Positions 33,186 to 42,324 of a stretch of 64,000 bases of DNA are shown one piece after another. A program made the position numbers and the translations under genes. The notes below the pieces were generated by a model. The model was not told the DNA's origin. It ran no database searches and was given only the letters and a program-made list of their open reading frames with translations. How positions within the stretch are numbered: the stretch's first letter is position 1; the number at the start of each line of letters is the position of its first letter. The stretch lies in the NCBI GenBank assembly GCA_963799455.1, contig CAWCXF010000008.1:124001-188000 (forward strand). The letters run 5' to 3'. The DNA comes from CAWCXF01 sp963799455 (lineage in GTDB: Bacteria > Pseudomonadota > Alphaproteobacteria > Rhodobacterales > Rhodobacteraceae).

Positions 33186-33935
33186 ATGAGGGACGACGGG
33201 GCGACGGGGCCGATGGGGCGGCTCGTGCGGGGGGGCGTGGTGGCGCTGGCGTCGCGGCGCAGGCCGGGGCGGTTCGGCATGCTCGACGAGGTGCATCGCT
33301 ACTGGGACGCGCTGCGCGGCGAGCGGCTCCTGCCGCTGCGCTCGGAGGTCGATCCGCGCGGGATCGAGGGGGCGCTCGACTCGGCCTTCGTGGTCGAGCG
33401 CATCGCGCCGGGCATCGCGCGCTTCCGCCTCGCGGGCAGCCATCTGGTCGACCTGATGGGCGCCGAGGTCCGCGGCATGCCGCTCAGCGTGCTGTTCGCC
33501 GGGGGGTCGAGGCCGGCGCTGGCCGAAGCCGTCGAGGGGGTGTTCTCTGGGCCCGAGACCCTGCGCCTGACGCTCTCGGGCGAGCGCGGGCTCGCGCGCC
33601 CGACGATGGCCGCGCAGATGATCCTGCTGCCGCTCAGGAGCGACCTCGGCGACGTCACCCGCGCGCTCGGCTGCCTGGCGAGCGAGGGGCCGATCGGCCG
33701 CGCGCCGCGGCGCCTCGTCATCCGCGCGGCCGAGCGCGTGGACATCCTCGACGCGCGCCCCGCTCCTCGGCCCGTGGACCGTCCCTCGGTCGAGGCGTCG
33801 AGCCGGCCCCTGCGCCCGACCTTGCGAGCACCGGCGCCGCCGGGGGCGGTCGAGCGCATCGCCGGGACGGAGACACCGCGGCTGCGCCCGGTGCCGGGCG
33901 CGCCGCATCTGCGGGTGGTCGAAGGCGCCGACTGA
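33186..33935 (+). CDS. PAS domain (PAS_5 family) protein
   Basis: A 249-residue protein. Residues about 30-160 match the PAS_5 pattern common in Rhodobacterales: a YWDALRGERLLPLRSEVDPR start, FRLAGSHLVDLMGAEVRGMP in the middle, and a closing strand. The last 80 residues are disordered and rich in Pro, Arg and Ala. It likely senses a small signal or takes part in cell-envelope or motility control, as is guessed for the family. ATG 33186 has GGGAG six bases upstream; the frame is open to 33102. Confidence 0.8.
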   Translation: MRDDGATGPMGRLVRGGVVALASRRRPGRFGMLDEVHRYWDALRGERLLPLRSEVDPRGIEGALDSAFVVERIAPGIARFRLAGSHLVDLMGAEVRGMPLSVLFAGGSRPALAEAVEGVFSGPETLRLTLSGERGLARPTMAAQMILLPLRSDLGDVTRALGCLASEGPIGRAPRRLVIRAAERVDILDARPAPRPVDRPSVEASSRPLRPTLRAPAPPGAVERIAGTETPRLRPVPGAPHLRVVEGAD

Positions 33936-34031
33936 GCGCCGCGGCGCCGCCCGCGCCGGCGAGGCCCGCCGTCCGGACGGCCCCTGCGAGCGCGCCCGCC
34001 AGGCTTCGTCGGGAGCGGGCCCGCAGGCCCC

Positions 34032-35405
34032 TCAGACGGCGGCCCGACCGGCCTGCGAGCGCAGCCGCGCAGAGAGCTCCTCGGCCACCAGGAACGCCAG
34101 CTCCAGCGCCTGCGAGGCGTTGAGCCTCGGGTCGCAGGCGGTGTGGTAGCGGTCCGACAGATCCCGGTCCGAGACCGCGCGCACGCCGCCGGTGCACTCG
34201 GTCACGTCCTGGCCGGTCATCTCGAAGTGCACGCCCCCGGGCACCGTCCCCTCGGACCGGTGGACGGCGAAGAACTCCTGGACCTCGCGCAGCACCGCGT
34301 CGAAGGGCCGGGTCTTGTAGCCCGAGGACGACTTGACGGTGTTGCCGTGCATCGGGTCGCAGGACCAGACGACCTGCGCCCCCTCCTCGCGCACGGCCCG
34401 CTGGAGCCGCGGCAGGTGCTCGCCCACCGTCCCCGCGCCGAAGCGCGCGATCAGCGTCAGCCGGCCGGGCTCGTTCAGAGGGTTGAGCGCCGCCATCAGG
34501 CGCTTGAGGTCGGACGCCTCCAGCGTCGGCCCGCATTTGAGGCCGATCGGGTTGAGCACGCCCCGGCAGAAGGCGACGTGGGCGCCGTCGGGCTGGCGCG
34601 TGCGGTCGCCGATCCACAGCATGTGGCCCGAGCCCGCGACCCACTGGCCGGAGGTGGAATCCACCCGCGTCAGCGCCTCCTCGTATTCGAGCAGGAGCGC
34701 CTCGTGGGAGGTGTAGAAGTCCACCGATTGCAGCGTGTGCGCGGTGTCCTGGTTGACGCCGGCGGCGCTCATGAAGTCGAGCGTGTCCGAGATCCGGCCC
34801 GCCATCGCGCGGTAGCGCTCGGCCTCCTCGCGGTCGGTGAAGCCGAGCGTCCAGGCGTGGACCTGGTGCACGTCGGCGTAGCCCCCCGTCGAGAAGGCGC
34901 GCACGAGGTTGAGCGTGGCCGCGGCCTGGGTGTAGGCGCGCAGCATCCGGCTCGGGTCGGGCTCGCGCGCGGGCGCCGTGAAGTCGAGGTCGTTGACGAT
35001 GTCGCCGCGGTAGGAGGGCAGCTCGACCCCGCCCTGCGCCTCGGTCGCGCTCGATCGCGGCTTGGCGAACTGGCCCGCCATGCGGCCGACCTTCACCACC
35101 GGCACCTTGGCGCCGTAGGTCAGCACCATCGCCATCTGGAGCATCACCTTGAAGGTGTCGCGGATCGAGTCGGCCGAGAACTCGGCGAAGCTCTCGGCGC
35201 AGTCGCCGCCCTGCAGGAGGAACGCCTCTCCCCGGCTCGCGCGCCCGAGCGCCGCCTTGAGCCTGCGCGCCTCGCCCGCGAAGACCAGCGGCGGGTAGCG
35301 CCCGAGCTGCGCCTCGGCGGCGGCCAGCGCGCCCGCGTCCGCGTAGTCGGGCATCTGCACGCGGGGACGCGCGCGCCAGTCGATCTTGCTCCAGGGCTTC
35401 GTCAT
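34032..35405 (-). CDS. 3-deoxy-7-phosphoheptulonate synthase, class II
   Basis: A 457-residue class II (plant-type) DAHP synthase, which joins phosphoenolpyruvate and erythrose 4-phosphate in the first step of the shikimate pathway. It has LLQGGDCAESF, KVGRMAGQFAKPRS, the manganese/substrate regions WSCDPMHGNT and HFEMTGQDVTECTGG, and RYHTACDPRLN near the end. ATG 35405 is preceded by AGGAG. Length is typical. It stands alone and diverges from the GlxA-type regulator. Class II enzymes are not inhibited in the same way as E. coli AroFGH. Confidence 0.95.
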   Translation of the reverse strand: MTKPWSKIDWRARPRVQMPDYADAGALAAAEAQLGRYPPLVFAGEARRLKAALGRASRGEAFLLQGGDCAESFAEFSADSIRDTFKVMLQMAMVLTYGAKVPVVKVGRMAGQFAKPRSSATEAQGGVELPSYRGDIVNDLDFTAPAREPDPSRMLRAYTQAAATLNLVRAFSTGGYADVHQVHAWTLGFTDREEAERYRAMAGRISDTLDFMSAAGVNQDTAHTLQSVDFYTSHEALLLEYEEALTRVDSTSGQWVAGSGHMLWIGDRTRQPDGAHVAFCRGVLNPIGLKCGPTLEASDLKRLMAALNPLNEPGRLTLIARFGAGTVGEHLPRLQRAVREEGAQVVWSCDPMHGNTVKSSSGYKTRPFDAVLREVQEFFAVHRSEGTVPGGVHFEMTGQDVTECTGGVRAVSDRDLSDRYHTACDPRLNASQALELAFLVAEELSARLRSQAGRAAV

Positions 35406-35537
35406 CGAGCTTCTCCTGCGTCGAGCGGGCAGTCTATCACCGCGCGCGCGTGCCGTCGAGGAACGCGCGCCGCGCTCGAAGGCGCGCCCTTGATCGCGCG
35501 GGGCAAAGCTGGTTCGCTCGTCCATCGACCAACCGGG

Positions 35538-36593
35538 ATGGTCACGATGAGGGCAGCAGATCACGGCGAGCGCGGCCGCATGCCCGCGGCGGGGGCGCCC
35601 TCGACGCGTCCCGAGACGACGCGCGTGCCGGAGCGGCCCCACCGCTTCATCTTCGTGCTGCTCGACAGCTTCTCGCTGCACTGCTTCGCCTCGGCGATCG
35701 ACAGCTTGCGGATCGCCAACCGCATGTCCGGCCGACGGCTCTACGAGTGGCATCTGTGGTCGGAGGGGGGGCGCGCGGTGTCGTGCTCGGCGGGCACCTC
35801 GTTCAACGCCGAGTCCGACCTCGGCCCGGTGAGCGCGGGCGACACGATCCTGCTCTGCGGCGGGCTCGACATCCGCGAGGCCACGACCAGGCCGCTCGTG
35901 ACCTGGCTCAGGCGCGAGGTGCGCGGCGACGTGGTCGCGGGGGGCCTGTGCACCGCGGCCTACACGCTGGCGCGCGCGGGGCTCCTCGCGGGCCGGCGCG
36001 CCACCATCCACTGGGAGAACCAGGACGCCTTCGCCGAGGAGTTCGACGACATCCGCCTCACCAAGTCGATCTTCGTGATCGACCGCGGGCGGCTCACGAC
36101 CGCGGGGGGCACGTCGTCGATCGACCTGATGCTCAAGCTGATCGCCGACGACCACGGCGAGGGGCTCGCCGCGATGGTCGCCGACCAGCTCATCTACTCC
36201 TCGATCCGCACCGACCAGGACACCCAGCGGCTGTCGATCCCGACCCGCATCGGCGTGCGCCACCCCCGCCTCGCCCAGGTGATCCAGATGATGGAGCAGG
36301 CCATCGAGGAGCCGATCAGCCCCGCGATCCTGGCCCGCGACGTGGGCATGAGCACGCGCCAGCTCGAGCGGCTGTTCCGCCGCTACCTCGACCGCAGCCC
36401 GAAGCGCTACTACATGGAGCTGCGCCTCCAAAGGGCGCGCAACCTCCTGATGCAGACCGACATGAGCGTCATCGAGGTGGCGCTCGCCTGCGGCTTCGCC
36501 TCGCCCTCGCACTTCTCCAAGTGCTACCGCGCGCTCTACGACACCACCCCCTACCGCGAGCGCGGCGCGCAGTCGGCGCGGCTGTCCGTCTGA
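35538..36593 (+). CDS. GlxA family AraC-type transcriptional regulator
   Basis: A regulator of about 351 residues. Residues about 35-200 form a DJ-1/PfpI-like domain (FIFVLLDSFSLHCFASAIDS, then GGLCTAAYTLARAGLL with the nucleophile-elbow cysteine region). The C terminus has two AraC helix-turn-helix units (ARDVGMSTRQLERLFRRYL and SVIEVALACGFASPSHFSK). Relatives include GbdR and CdhR, which control glycine betaine and carnitine use. ATG 35538 is given; 35547 and 35580 are possible starts. The transporter genes directly downstream on the same strand may be its targets. Confidence 0.88.
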   Translation: MVTMRAADHGERGRMPAAGAPSTRPETTRVPERPHRFIFVLLDSFSLHCFASAIDSLRIANRMSGRRLYEWHLWSEGGRAVSCSAGTSFNAESDLGPVSAGDTILLCGGLDIREATTRPLVTWLRREVRGDVVAGGLCTAAYTLARAGLLAGRRATIHWENQDAFAEEFDDIRLTKSIFVIDRGRLTTAGGTSSIDLMLKLIADDHGEGLAAMVADQLIYSSIRTDQDTQRLSIPTRIGVRHPRLAQVIQMMEQAIEEPISPAILARDVGMSTRQLERLFRRYLDRSPKRYYMELRLQRARNLLMQTDMSVIEVALACGFASPSHFSKCYRALYDTTPYRERGAQSARLSV

Positions 36594-36613
36594 CGCCCGA
36601 TCTGACGCCCGAT
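36590..36613. repeat. 12-bp tandem duplication at the regulator stop codon
   Basis: CTGACGCCCGAT occurs twice, exactly and back to back, at 36590-36601 and 36602-36613. The first copy includes the TGA of the GlxA-type gene. It may be a simple slippage product, or a pair of direct half-sites for the regulator upstream of livJ. Confidence 0.6.
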
Positions 36614-36772
36614 CGGTTCCGCGCGCGACACAAAGCGGCGCGGGGCCCGCGATCGGTGCGGCCGGGGCCGGCCGGGGCGCGCGGGGCGCGCGCGGGGCGG
36701 TTCCCTTTCGCGCGCGGCGCTTATAGCGTGCGGCGCAGGACGCTCGAGATCCGAGAACCCAGGGAGAGACGA

Positions 36773-37960
36773 ATGAAGACGCTCCTCGCAGGCGCCGCGG
36801 CCGCGGCGCTCATGGCCGGGGCCGCCACGGCCCAGGACGACCCCGTGAAGCTCGGGATCCTGCTCGGCTTCACCGGCCCGATCGAGAGCATGGTCGCCAA
36901 CATGGGCCCGGCCGCCGAGGCCGCCATCGCCGAGGTCAACGAGGCCGGCACGCTCTTGGGCGGCGTTCCCGTCGAGGGCGAGCGCGCCGACACGGCCTGC
37001 ATCGACAACGCGGTCGCCACCTCGGCCGCCGAGCGGCTGATCGGCGACGGCGTGGACGGGATCATCGGCGGCGACTGCTCGGGCGTGACCGGCGCGGTGC
37101 TCCAGAACGTCGCCATCCCCAACGGCATGGTGATGATCTCGCCCTCGGCGACCTCGCCCGCGCTGACCACCGTCGAGGACCAGGACCTGTTCTTCCGCAC
37201 CGCGCCGTCGGACGCGCGGGAGGGCGAGGTGATGGCGCAGGATCTGATCGACCGCGGCTTCGACTCGATCGCCGTGACCTACACCAACAACGACTTCGGC
37301 AAGGGCCAGTCCGACAGCCTGGTGCAGAACTACGAGGCGCTCGGCGGGGAGGTCACGATCGTGGCCGCGCACGAGGACGGCAAGGCCGACTACTCGGCCG
37401 AGGTCGGCGCGCTGGCGTCCGCGGGCGGCGACATCCTCGTGGTGGCGGGCTACGCCGACCAGGGCGGCCTGGGCATCCTGCGCTCCGCGCTCGACAGCGG
37501 CGCCTTCGACCAGTTCGTGCTGCCCAACGGCATGATCAGCGACTCGCTGACCGACGCCCTGGGCTCCTCGCTCGACGGCTCCTTCGGCCAGGTGCCGGGC
37601 TCCGAGGGCCCCGGCGCGGACGCCTTCGCCGCGATCGGCGAGGAGAAGGGGTTCGACCCGACCGGCGCCTACGCGCCCGAGAGCTACGACGCGGCGGCCT
37701 TGTTCGTGCTCGCCATGCAGGCGGCGGGCAGCCAGGATCCGGCCGAGTACGGCCCCAGGATCATGGAGGTCGCAAACGCGCCGGGCGAGCCGATCCTGGC
37801 GGGCGAGCTGGCGAAGGGCCTCCAGATCCTCGCCGACGGCGGCGACATCGACTACCAGGGCGCGACCGGGGTCGAGCTGGAGGGCCCCGGCGAGAGCGCG
37901 GGGAGCTACCGCATGGTCGAGGTCGAGGGCGGCGAGTTCCAGACGGTCGGCTACCGCTGA
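36773..37960 (+). CDS. livJ: Branched-chain amino-acid-type ABC transporter substrate-binding protein
   Basis: A 395-residue type I periplasmic binding protein. The signal peptide ends near ATAQDD (residue 22). The mature N terminus VKLGILLGFTGPIESMV and the motifs GGDCSGVTGAVLQ and FGKGQSDSLVQNYEALGG are typical of the LivJ family. ATG 36773 has AGGGAGA upstream. A possible -10 box, TTATAG, lies at 36721-36726. The actual ligand could be an amino acid, amide, urea or aromatic compound. A strong hairpin follows the stop codon, before livG. Confidence 0.92.
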   Translation: MKTLLAGAAAAALMAGAATAQDDPVKLGILLGFTGPIESMVANMGPAAEAAIAEVNEAGTLLGGVPVEGERADTACIDNAVATSAAERLIGDGVDGIIGGDCSGVTGAVLQNVAIPNGMVMISPSATSPALTTVEDQDLFFRTAPSDAREGEVMAQDLIDRGFDSIAVTYTNNDFGKGQSDSLVQNYEALGGEVTIVAAHEDGKADYSAEVGALASAGGDILVVAGYADQGGLGILRSALDSGAFDQFVLPNGMISDSLTDALGSSLDGSFGQVPGSEGPGADAFAAIGEEKGFDPTGAYAPESYDAAALFVLAMQAAGSQDPAEYGPRIMEVANAPGEPILAGELAKGLQILADGGDIDYQGATGVELEGPGESAGSYRMVEVEGGEFQTVGYR

Positions 37961-37980
37961 TCCAAGTCCACCCAAGGTCC

Positions 37981-38004
37981 GGCCCGGGGGCTCGCCCCCG
38001 GGCC
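37981..38004 (+). terminator. Intercistronic hairpin between livJ and livG
   Basis: A perfect 10-base stem GGCCCGGGGG / CCCCCGGGCC with a CTCG loop lies 20 bases after the livJ stop and 25 before the livG start. There is no T-run. Such structures usually slow 3' decay of the binding-protein message or cause partial termination, so that the receptor is made in excess over the membrane parts. Confidence 0.75.
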
Positions 38005-38029
38005 GGCTCGCGTCGAGGAGCCCGCCCGC

Positions 38030-38863
38030 GTGATCACCGTGACCGACATCGTGATGGCCTTCGGGGGCTTTCGCGCCGTGGACGGCGCCTCGCTCACGAT
38101 CCCCGAGGGCTCGATCACGGGGCTGGTGGGGCCGAACGGCGCGGGCAAGACCACGCTCTTCAACGTGATCGCCGGCAACCTGCGCCCGACCTCGGGCACG
38201 GTGAGCATGGCGGGCGAGGACATCACCGGCCTGCCGCCGCACGCGCTGTTCCACCTCGGCCTGCTGCGCACCTTCCAGATCGCGCACGAGTTCTCGTCGA
38301 TGACCGTGCGCGAGAACCTGATGACGGTGCCGCCCGGACAGCTCGGCGAGAGCCTCTGGAACACGTGGTTCCGCCGCCGCGCCATCGCCGCGCAGGAGCG
38401 CGAGATCGCCGAGCGCGCCGACGAGGTGCTCGACTTCCTGACCATCGACCACCTGGCCGACGAGAAGGCCGGCAACCTCTCGGGCGGGCAGAAGAAGCTG
38501 CTGGAGCTCGGCCGCACGATGATGACCGACGCGCGCATCGTCTTCCTCGACGAGGTCGGAGCGGGCGTGAACCGCACGCTGCTGGCGACCGTCGGCGACG
38601 CCATCGAGCGATTGAACCGCGAGCGCGGCTACACCTTCTGCATGATCGAGCACGACATGGAGTTCATCGGCCGCCTCTGCGACCCGGTGATCGTCATGGC
38701 CGAGGGCCATGTGCTGGCCGAGGGCACGATCGACGAGATCAAGGCGAACGAGGCCGTGATCGAGGCGTATCTGGGCACGGGCTCGAAGCACCGTCGCCGC
38801 CAGGCCCCCGCCGGGCCCGAGCGCCCGGGTCCGGCGCCCTCCGGACGGGCGGCGACGGCGTGA
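38030..38863 (+). CDS. livG: ABC transporter ATP-binding protein LivG
   Basis: A 277-residue ABC ATPase with Walker A GPNGAGKTT, signature LSGGQKKLLELGR, and Walker B RIVFLDEVGAGVN, in which valine replaces the usual proline. The LivG-specific C terminus IKANEAVIEAYLG is followed by a short basic tail. GTG 38030 has GAGGAG ten bases upstream. It works with LivF as the ATPase pair of the transporter. It is about 20 residues longer than E. coli LivG because of the tail. Confidence 0.93.
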   Translation: MITVTDIVMAFGGFRAVDGASLTIPEGSITGLVGPNGAGKTTLFNVIAGNLRPTSGTVSMAGEDITGLPPHALFHLGLLRTFQIAHEFSSMTVRENLMTVPPGQLGESLWNTWFRRRAIAAQEREIAERADEVLDFLTIDHLADEKAGNLSGGQKKLLELGRTMMTDARIVFLDEVGAGVNRTLLATVGDAIERLNRERGYTFCMIEHDMEFIGRLCDPVIVMAEGHVLAEGTIDEIKANEAVIEAYLGTGSKHRRRQAPAGPERPGPAPSGRAATA

Positions 38864-38879
38864 CCGGCCCGCCCGCCCG

Positions 38880-39587
38880 ATGAGCTTCCTCCTCGGCCGG
38901 GACATGACCGGCGGCTACGGGCGCGGCGCGGACATCCTGCACGGCTGCACCATCGGCGTGGAGCGAGGGCAGATCGCCGTGATCGTGGGACCGAACGGCG
39001 CCGGCAAGTCCACCGCGATGAAGGCCGTCTTCGGGATGCTGCCGCTGCGCGAGGGGCGCGTCACGCTGGGCGAGGAGGACATCACCGCGCTCAGCCCCCA
39101 GGACCGCGTCGCCCGCGGCATGGCCTTCGTGCCGCAGACGCGCAACGTCTTCCCCGCGCTCAGCGTGCAGGAGAACCTGGAGATGGGCGCGTTCCTGCGG
39201 CGCGACGACATCCGAGGCACGATGGAGCAGGTCTACGACCTCTTCCCCATCCTCAAGGAGAAGCGCCGGCAGGCGGCGGGCGAGCTGTCGGGCGGCCAGC
39301 GCCAGCAGGTCGCGGTGGGCCGCGCGCTGATGACCCAGCCCCAGGTCCTGATGCTCGACGAGCCCACCGCGGGCGTCTCCCCCATCGTCATGGACGAGCT
39401 CTTCGACCGCATCGTCGAGGTGGCGCGGGCGGGGATCTCGATCCTCATGGTCGAGCAGAACGCGCGCCAGGCGCTCGAGATCGCGGACAAGGGCCACGTT
39501 CTCGTGCAAGGTCGAAACCGATACACCGACAGCGGGGCGGCGCTCCTGGCCGACCCCGACGTCCGACGCTCCTTCCTCGGAGGCTGA
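38880..39587 (+). CDS. livF: ABC transporter ATP-binding protein LivF
   Basis: A 235-residue ABC ATPase with Walker A GPNGAGKST, signature LSGGQRQQVAVGRALM, and Walker B VLMLDEPTAGVSP. The C terminus AALLADPDVRRSFLGG is typical of LivF. ATG 38880 follows livG by 16 bases. It completes the ATPase pair. The stop codon is directly followed by the start of the small exported protein, whose ribosome site lies inside the end of livF. Confidence 0.93.
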   Translation: MSFLLGRDMTGGYGRGADILHGCTIGVERGQIAVIVGPNGAGKSTAMKAVFGMLPLREGRVTLGEEDITALSPQDRVARGMAFVPQTRNVFPALSVQENLEMGAFLRRDDIRGTMEQVYDLFPILKEKRRQAAGELSGGQRQQVAVGRALMTQPQVLMLDEPTAGVSPIVMDELFDRIVEVARAGISILMVEQNARQALEIADKGHVLVQGRNRYTDSGAALLADPDVRRSFLGG

Positions 39588-39588
39588 C

Positions 39589-39999
39589 ATGCGCCCGATC
39601 CTGATCGCCACCCTCGCCGCGCTGCTGCCCGGCCTCGCCGCGGCTGACACGCTGTCGTGCCGCCTCACCCGCGCCTGCGTCCAGGGCGGCCCCTGCCTGC
39701 CGGCGGACGTGCCGCTGTGGGTCGAGGACGCGGCCGGCCCGCGCCCCGTGATGCGCGTGGGCGGGCAGACCCTCCCCGTGGACCGCGAGAGCAACTTCTA
39801 CGGCACCGTCTTCAACGGCTGGAACAACGCGCGCCGTCCCGCCGACTTCCCCGGCGAGCTCTGGGTGCGGCCCAACGGGCGGACCACCTACGTGCGCCGC
39901 GCCGACGTGGACGGCGTGACGATCCGCACCGACTACCGCGGCCGCTGCGCCATCATCCCGGGCCCGGACGGCCCGGGCGGCGCGCCGGCGCTGAAGTAG
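39589..39999 (+). CDS. Small exported four-cysteine protein inside the liv operon
   Basis: A 136-residue protein of unknown function. The signal peptide MRPILIATLAALLPGLAAA gives a mature protein of about 117 residues with four cysteines, three near the start (SCRLTRAC, GGPC) and one late (GRCAII), suggesting two disulfides in the periplasm. The remainder is predicted beta-rich. CGGAGG lies inside the end of livF, one base separates the two genes, and livH follows 13 bases later, so it is clearly part of the operon. It may assist the binding protein or sense envelope state; neither is shown. Confidence 0.75.
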   Translation: MRPILIATLAALLPGLAAADTLSCRLTRACVQGGPCLPADVPLWVEDAAGPRPVMRVGGQTLPVDRESNFYGTVFNGWNNARRPADFPGELWVRPNGRTTYVRRADVDGVTIRTDYRGRCAIIPGPDGPGGAPALK

Positions 40000-40012
40000 G
40001 GCGCTGAAGGAG

Positions 40013-41023
40013 ATGGAGCCGGTCGAGGCCATCGTGGCGCTGGCCAACTTCGTGATCGTGCCGGGGCTCGCCTATGGCGCGCAGCTCGCGCTGGGCGCGC
40101 TCGGGGTGACGCTGGTCTATGCCATCCTGCGGTTCTCGAACTTCGCCCATGGCGACACCATGGCGTTCGGCACCATGGCCACGATCCTGGCGACCTGGTG
40201 GCTCCAGTCCTCGGGCGTCTCGCTCGGGATCCTGCCCACCGCGCTCCTCGCGCTGCCGGTGGGGTTCGCCGCCACCGCGGCGCTGCTGCTCGTGACCGAC
40301 CGCGCGGTCTACCGCTTCTACCGCCGGCAGAAGGCCGCGCCGGTGATCCTGGTGATCGTCTCGCTCGGCGTCACCTTCGTCATGAACGGGCTGGTGCGCT
40401 TCGTCATCGGCGTGGACGACATCCGCTTCGACGACGGCGCGCGCTTCGTGCTGCGCGCGGGCGACTTCAAGGCGATGACCGGGCTCGACGAGGGGCTCGC
40501 CATCCGCTCGACCCAGATCATCACGCTGGTCACCGCGCTCGTGGTGATGGCGGCGCTGTTCTGGTTCCTCAGCCGCACCCGCACCGGCAAGGCGATGCGC
40601 GCCTACTCCGACAACGAGGATCTGGCGCTGCTGTCAGGGATAGACCCCGAGCGCGTCGTCACCATCACCTGGCTCATCGTGGCGGCGCTCGCCACGGTCG
40701 CGGGCGTCCTCTACGGGCTCGACAAGTCGTTCAAGCCCTTCACCTACTTCCAGCTCCTGCTGCCGATCTTCGCCGCGGCCATCGTCGGCGGCCTGGGCTC
40801 GCCGATCGGCGCCATCGCCGGGGGCTTCCTCATCGCCTTCTCCGAGGTCACGGTGACCTACGCCTTCAAGAAGGTCGTCAACTACGCCATGCCGGGCGAC
40901 GTCGAGTTCGGCGGGCTCCTGCAGCTCATGAGCACCGACTACAAGTTCGCCGTCTCCTTCGCGATCCTCATCATCGTGCTGCTGATCCGGCCGACCGGCC
41001 TCTTCCGGGGGCAGACGGCGTGA
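40013..41023 (+). CDS. livH: ABC transporter permease LivH
   Basis: A 336-residue membrane protein with about eight hydrophobic segments. It has the LivH start LALGALGVTLVYAILRFSNFAHGD and the EAA-like coupling region in RTRTGKAMRAYSDNEDLALLSGIDPERV. AAIVGGLGSPIGAIAGGFLI and the C-terminal LLIRPTGLFRG are typical. It is longer than E. coli LivH (308) through an added loop near residues 135-165. Its stop overlaps the livM start by four bases. Confidence 0.93.
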   Translation: MEPVEAIVALANFVIVPGLAYGAQLALGALGVTLVYAILRFSNFAHGDTMAFGTMATILATWWLQSSGVSLGILPTALLALPVGFAATAALLLVTDRAVYRFYRRQKAAPVILVIVSLGVTFVMNGLVRFVIGVDDIRFDDGARFVLRAGDFKAMTGLDEGLAIRSTQIITLVTALVVMAALFWFLSRTRTGKAMRAYSDNEDLALLSGIDPERVVTITWLIVAALATVAGVLYGLDKSFKPFTYFQLLLPIFAAAIVGGLGSPIGAIAGGFLIAFSEVTVTYAFKKVVNYAMPGDVEFGGLLQLMSTDYKFAVSFAILIIVLLIRPTGLFRGQTA

Positions 41024-42324
41024 GCGAGCGGCTGCGCGCGCCGCTCCTCTTCGCGCTCGTCTTCGCGCTGATCGCGGCCGCGGGCGTGGTGCAGGGCGCC
41101 AACACGGCGCTGCTGATCGTCAACATGGGGCTGATCTCGGCCATCACGGCGCTCGGCGTGAACCTACAATGGGGATTCGCGGGGCTCTTCAACATCGGCG
41201 TCATGGGGTTCCTCGCGCTGGGCGGGCTCGCCGCCGTGCTCGTGGGGATGCCGCCCACCGGGGCGGCCTGGGCCGCGGGCGGGGGGCGGGTGCTGCTGGC
41301 GCTGGCCGCGGGGGCCGCCACCGTCGCCGCGGCCGTGATCGCCGGGCGCCGGGTGCCGCGCGGGACGGCCCGCTCGCTCGCGGTGGTGGCGATCCTGGCC
41401 CTGGGCTTCTCGATCTACCGCTGGCTGTTCGATCCGGCCGTCGCGGCGATCGAGGCCGTCAACCCGGCCGGCACCGGCTATCTCGGCGGGCTCGGGCTGT
41501 CCGCCGTCCTCGCCTGGCCCGTGGGCGGGCTCTTGGCCGCGGGCGCGGCCTGGCTCATCGGCAAGGCGGCGCTGGGGCTCAGGGCCGACTACCTCGCCAT
41601 CGCCACGCTGGGGATCGCCGAGATCATCATCGCCGTGCTGAAGAACGAGGACTGGCTCTCGCGGGGGGTCAAGAACGTCGTCGGCATCCCCCGCCCCGTC
41701 CCCTACGAGGTCGACCTGCAGGCCGACCCGGCCTTCGTCGCGCGCGCCGCCGGGCTCGGGCTCGACCCGGTGACGGCCTCAACGCTGTGGGTCAAGGTCG
41801 AGTACGCCGCCCTCTTCGCCGCGGTGCTGCTCGTCATCCTGCTGCTGGCGCAGCTCGCGCTCGCCTCGCCCTGGGGGCGGATGATGCGCGCGATCCGCGA
41901 CGACGAGGAGGCGGCCGAGGCGATGGGCAAGGACGTGACCGCCCGCCACCTCCAGGTCTTCGTCCTGGGCTCCGCGATCTGCGGCGTGGCGGGCGCGATG
42001 ATGACCACGCTCGACGGCCAGCTCACGCCCGGCGCCTACCAGCCGCTGCGCTTCACCTTCCTGATCTGGGTGATGGTGATCGTCGGCGGCTCGGGCAACA
42101 ACTGGGGCGCGGTGCTGGGGGGCTTCCTGATCTGGTTCCTGTGGGTCGAGGTCGAGCCCGTGGGCCGCTGGGCGCTCTCGGCGATCACCGCCGGCCTGCC
42201 CGACGGCAACCCCGTGCGGGAGATGCTGATGCAGGGCGCGGCCCATGTGCGGCTCCTGACGATGGGCACGGTGCTGCTCCTGGTGCTGCGCTTCGCCCCG
42301 CGTGGACTGATCCCAGAACGTTAG
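41020..42324 (+). CDS. livM: ABC transporter permease LivM
   Basis: A 434-residue membrane protein. LGVNLQWGFAGLFNIGVMGF and LRADYLAIATLGIAEIIIAV are LivM hallmarks, and SPWGRMMRAIRDDEEAAEAMGKDV is the loop that contacts the ATPases. The C terminus is APRGLIPER. GTG 41020 overlaps the livH stop (GTGA). It pairs with LivH as the translocation channel. It ends just before a palindromic region and a convergent DUF2254 gene. Confidence 0.93.
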   Translation: MSERLRAPLLFALVFALIAAAGVVQGANTALLIVNMGLISAITALGVNLQWGFAGLFNIGVMGFLALGGLAAVLVGMPPTGAAWAAGGGRVLLALAAGAATVAAAVIAGRRVPRGTARSLAVVAILALGFSIYRWLFDPAVAAIEAVNPAGTGYLGGLGLSAVLAWPVGGLLAAGAAWLIGKAALGLRADYLAIATLGIAEIIIAVLKNEDWLSRGVKNVVGIPRPVPYEVDLQADPAFVARAAGLGLDPVTASTLWVKVEYAALFAAVLLVILLLAQLALASPWGRMMRAIRDDEEAAEAMGKDVTARHLQVFVLGSAICGVAGAMMTTLDGQLTPGAYQPLRFTFLIWVMVIVGGSGNNWGAVLGGFLIWFLWVEVEPVGRWALSAITAGLPDGNPVREMLMQGAAHVRLLTMGTVLLLVLRFAPRGLIPER

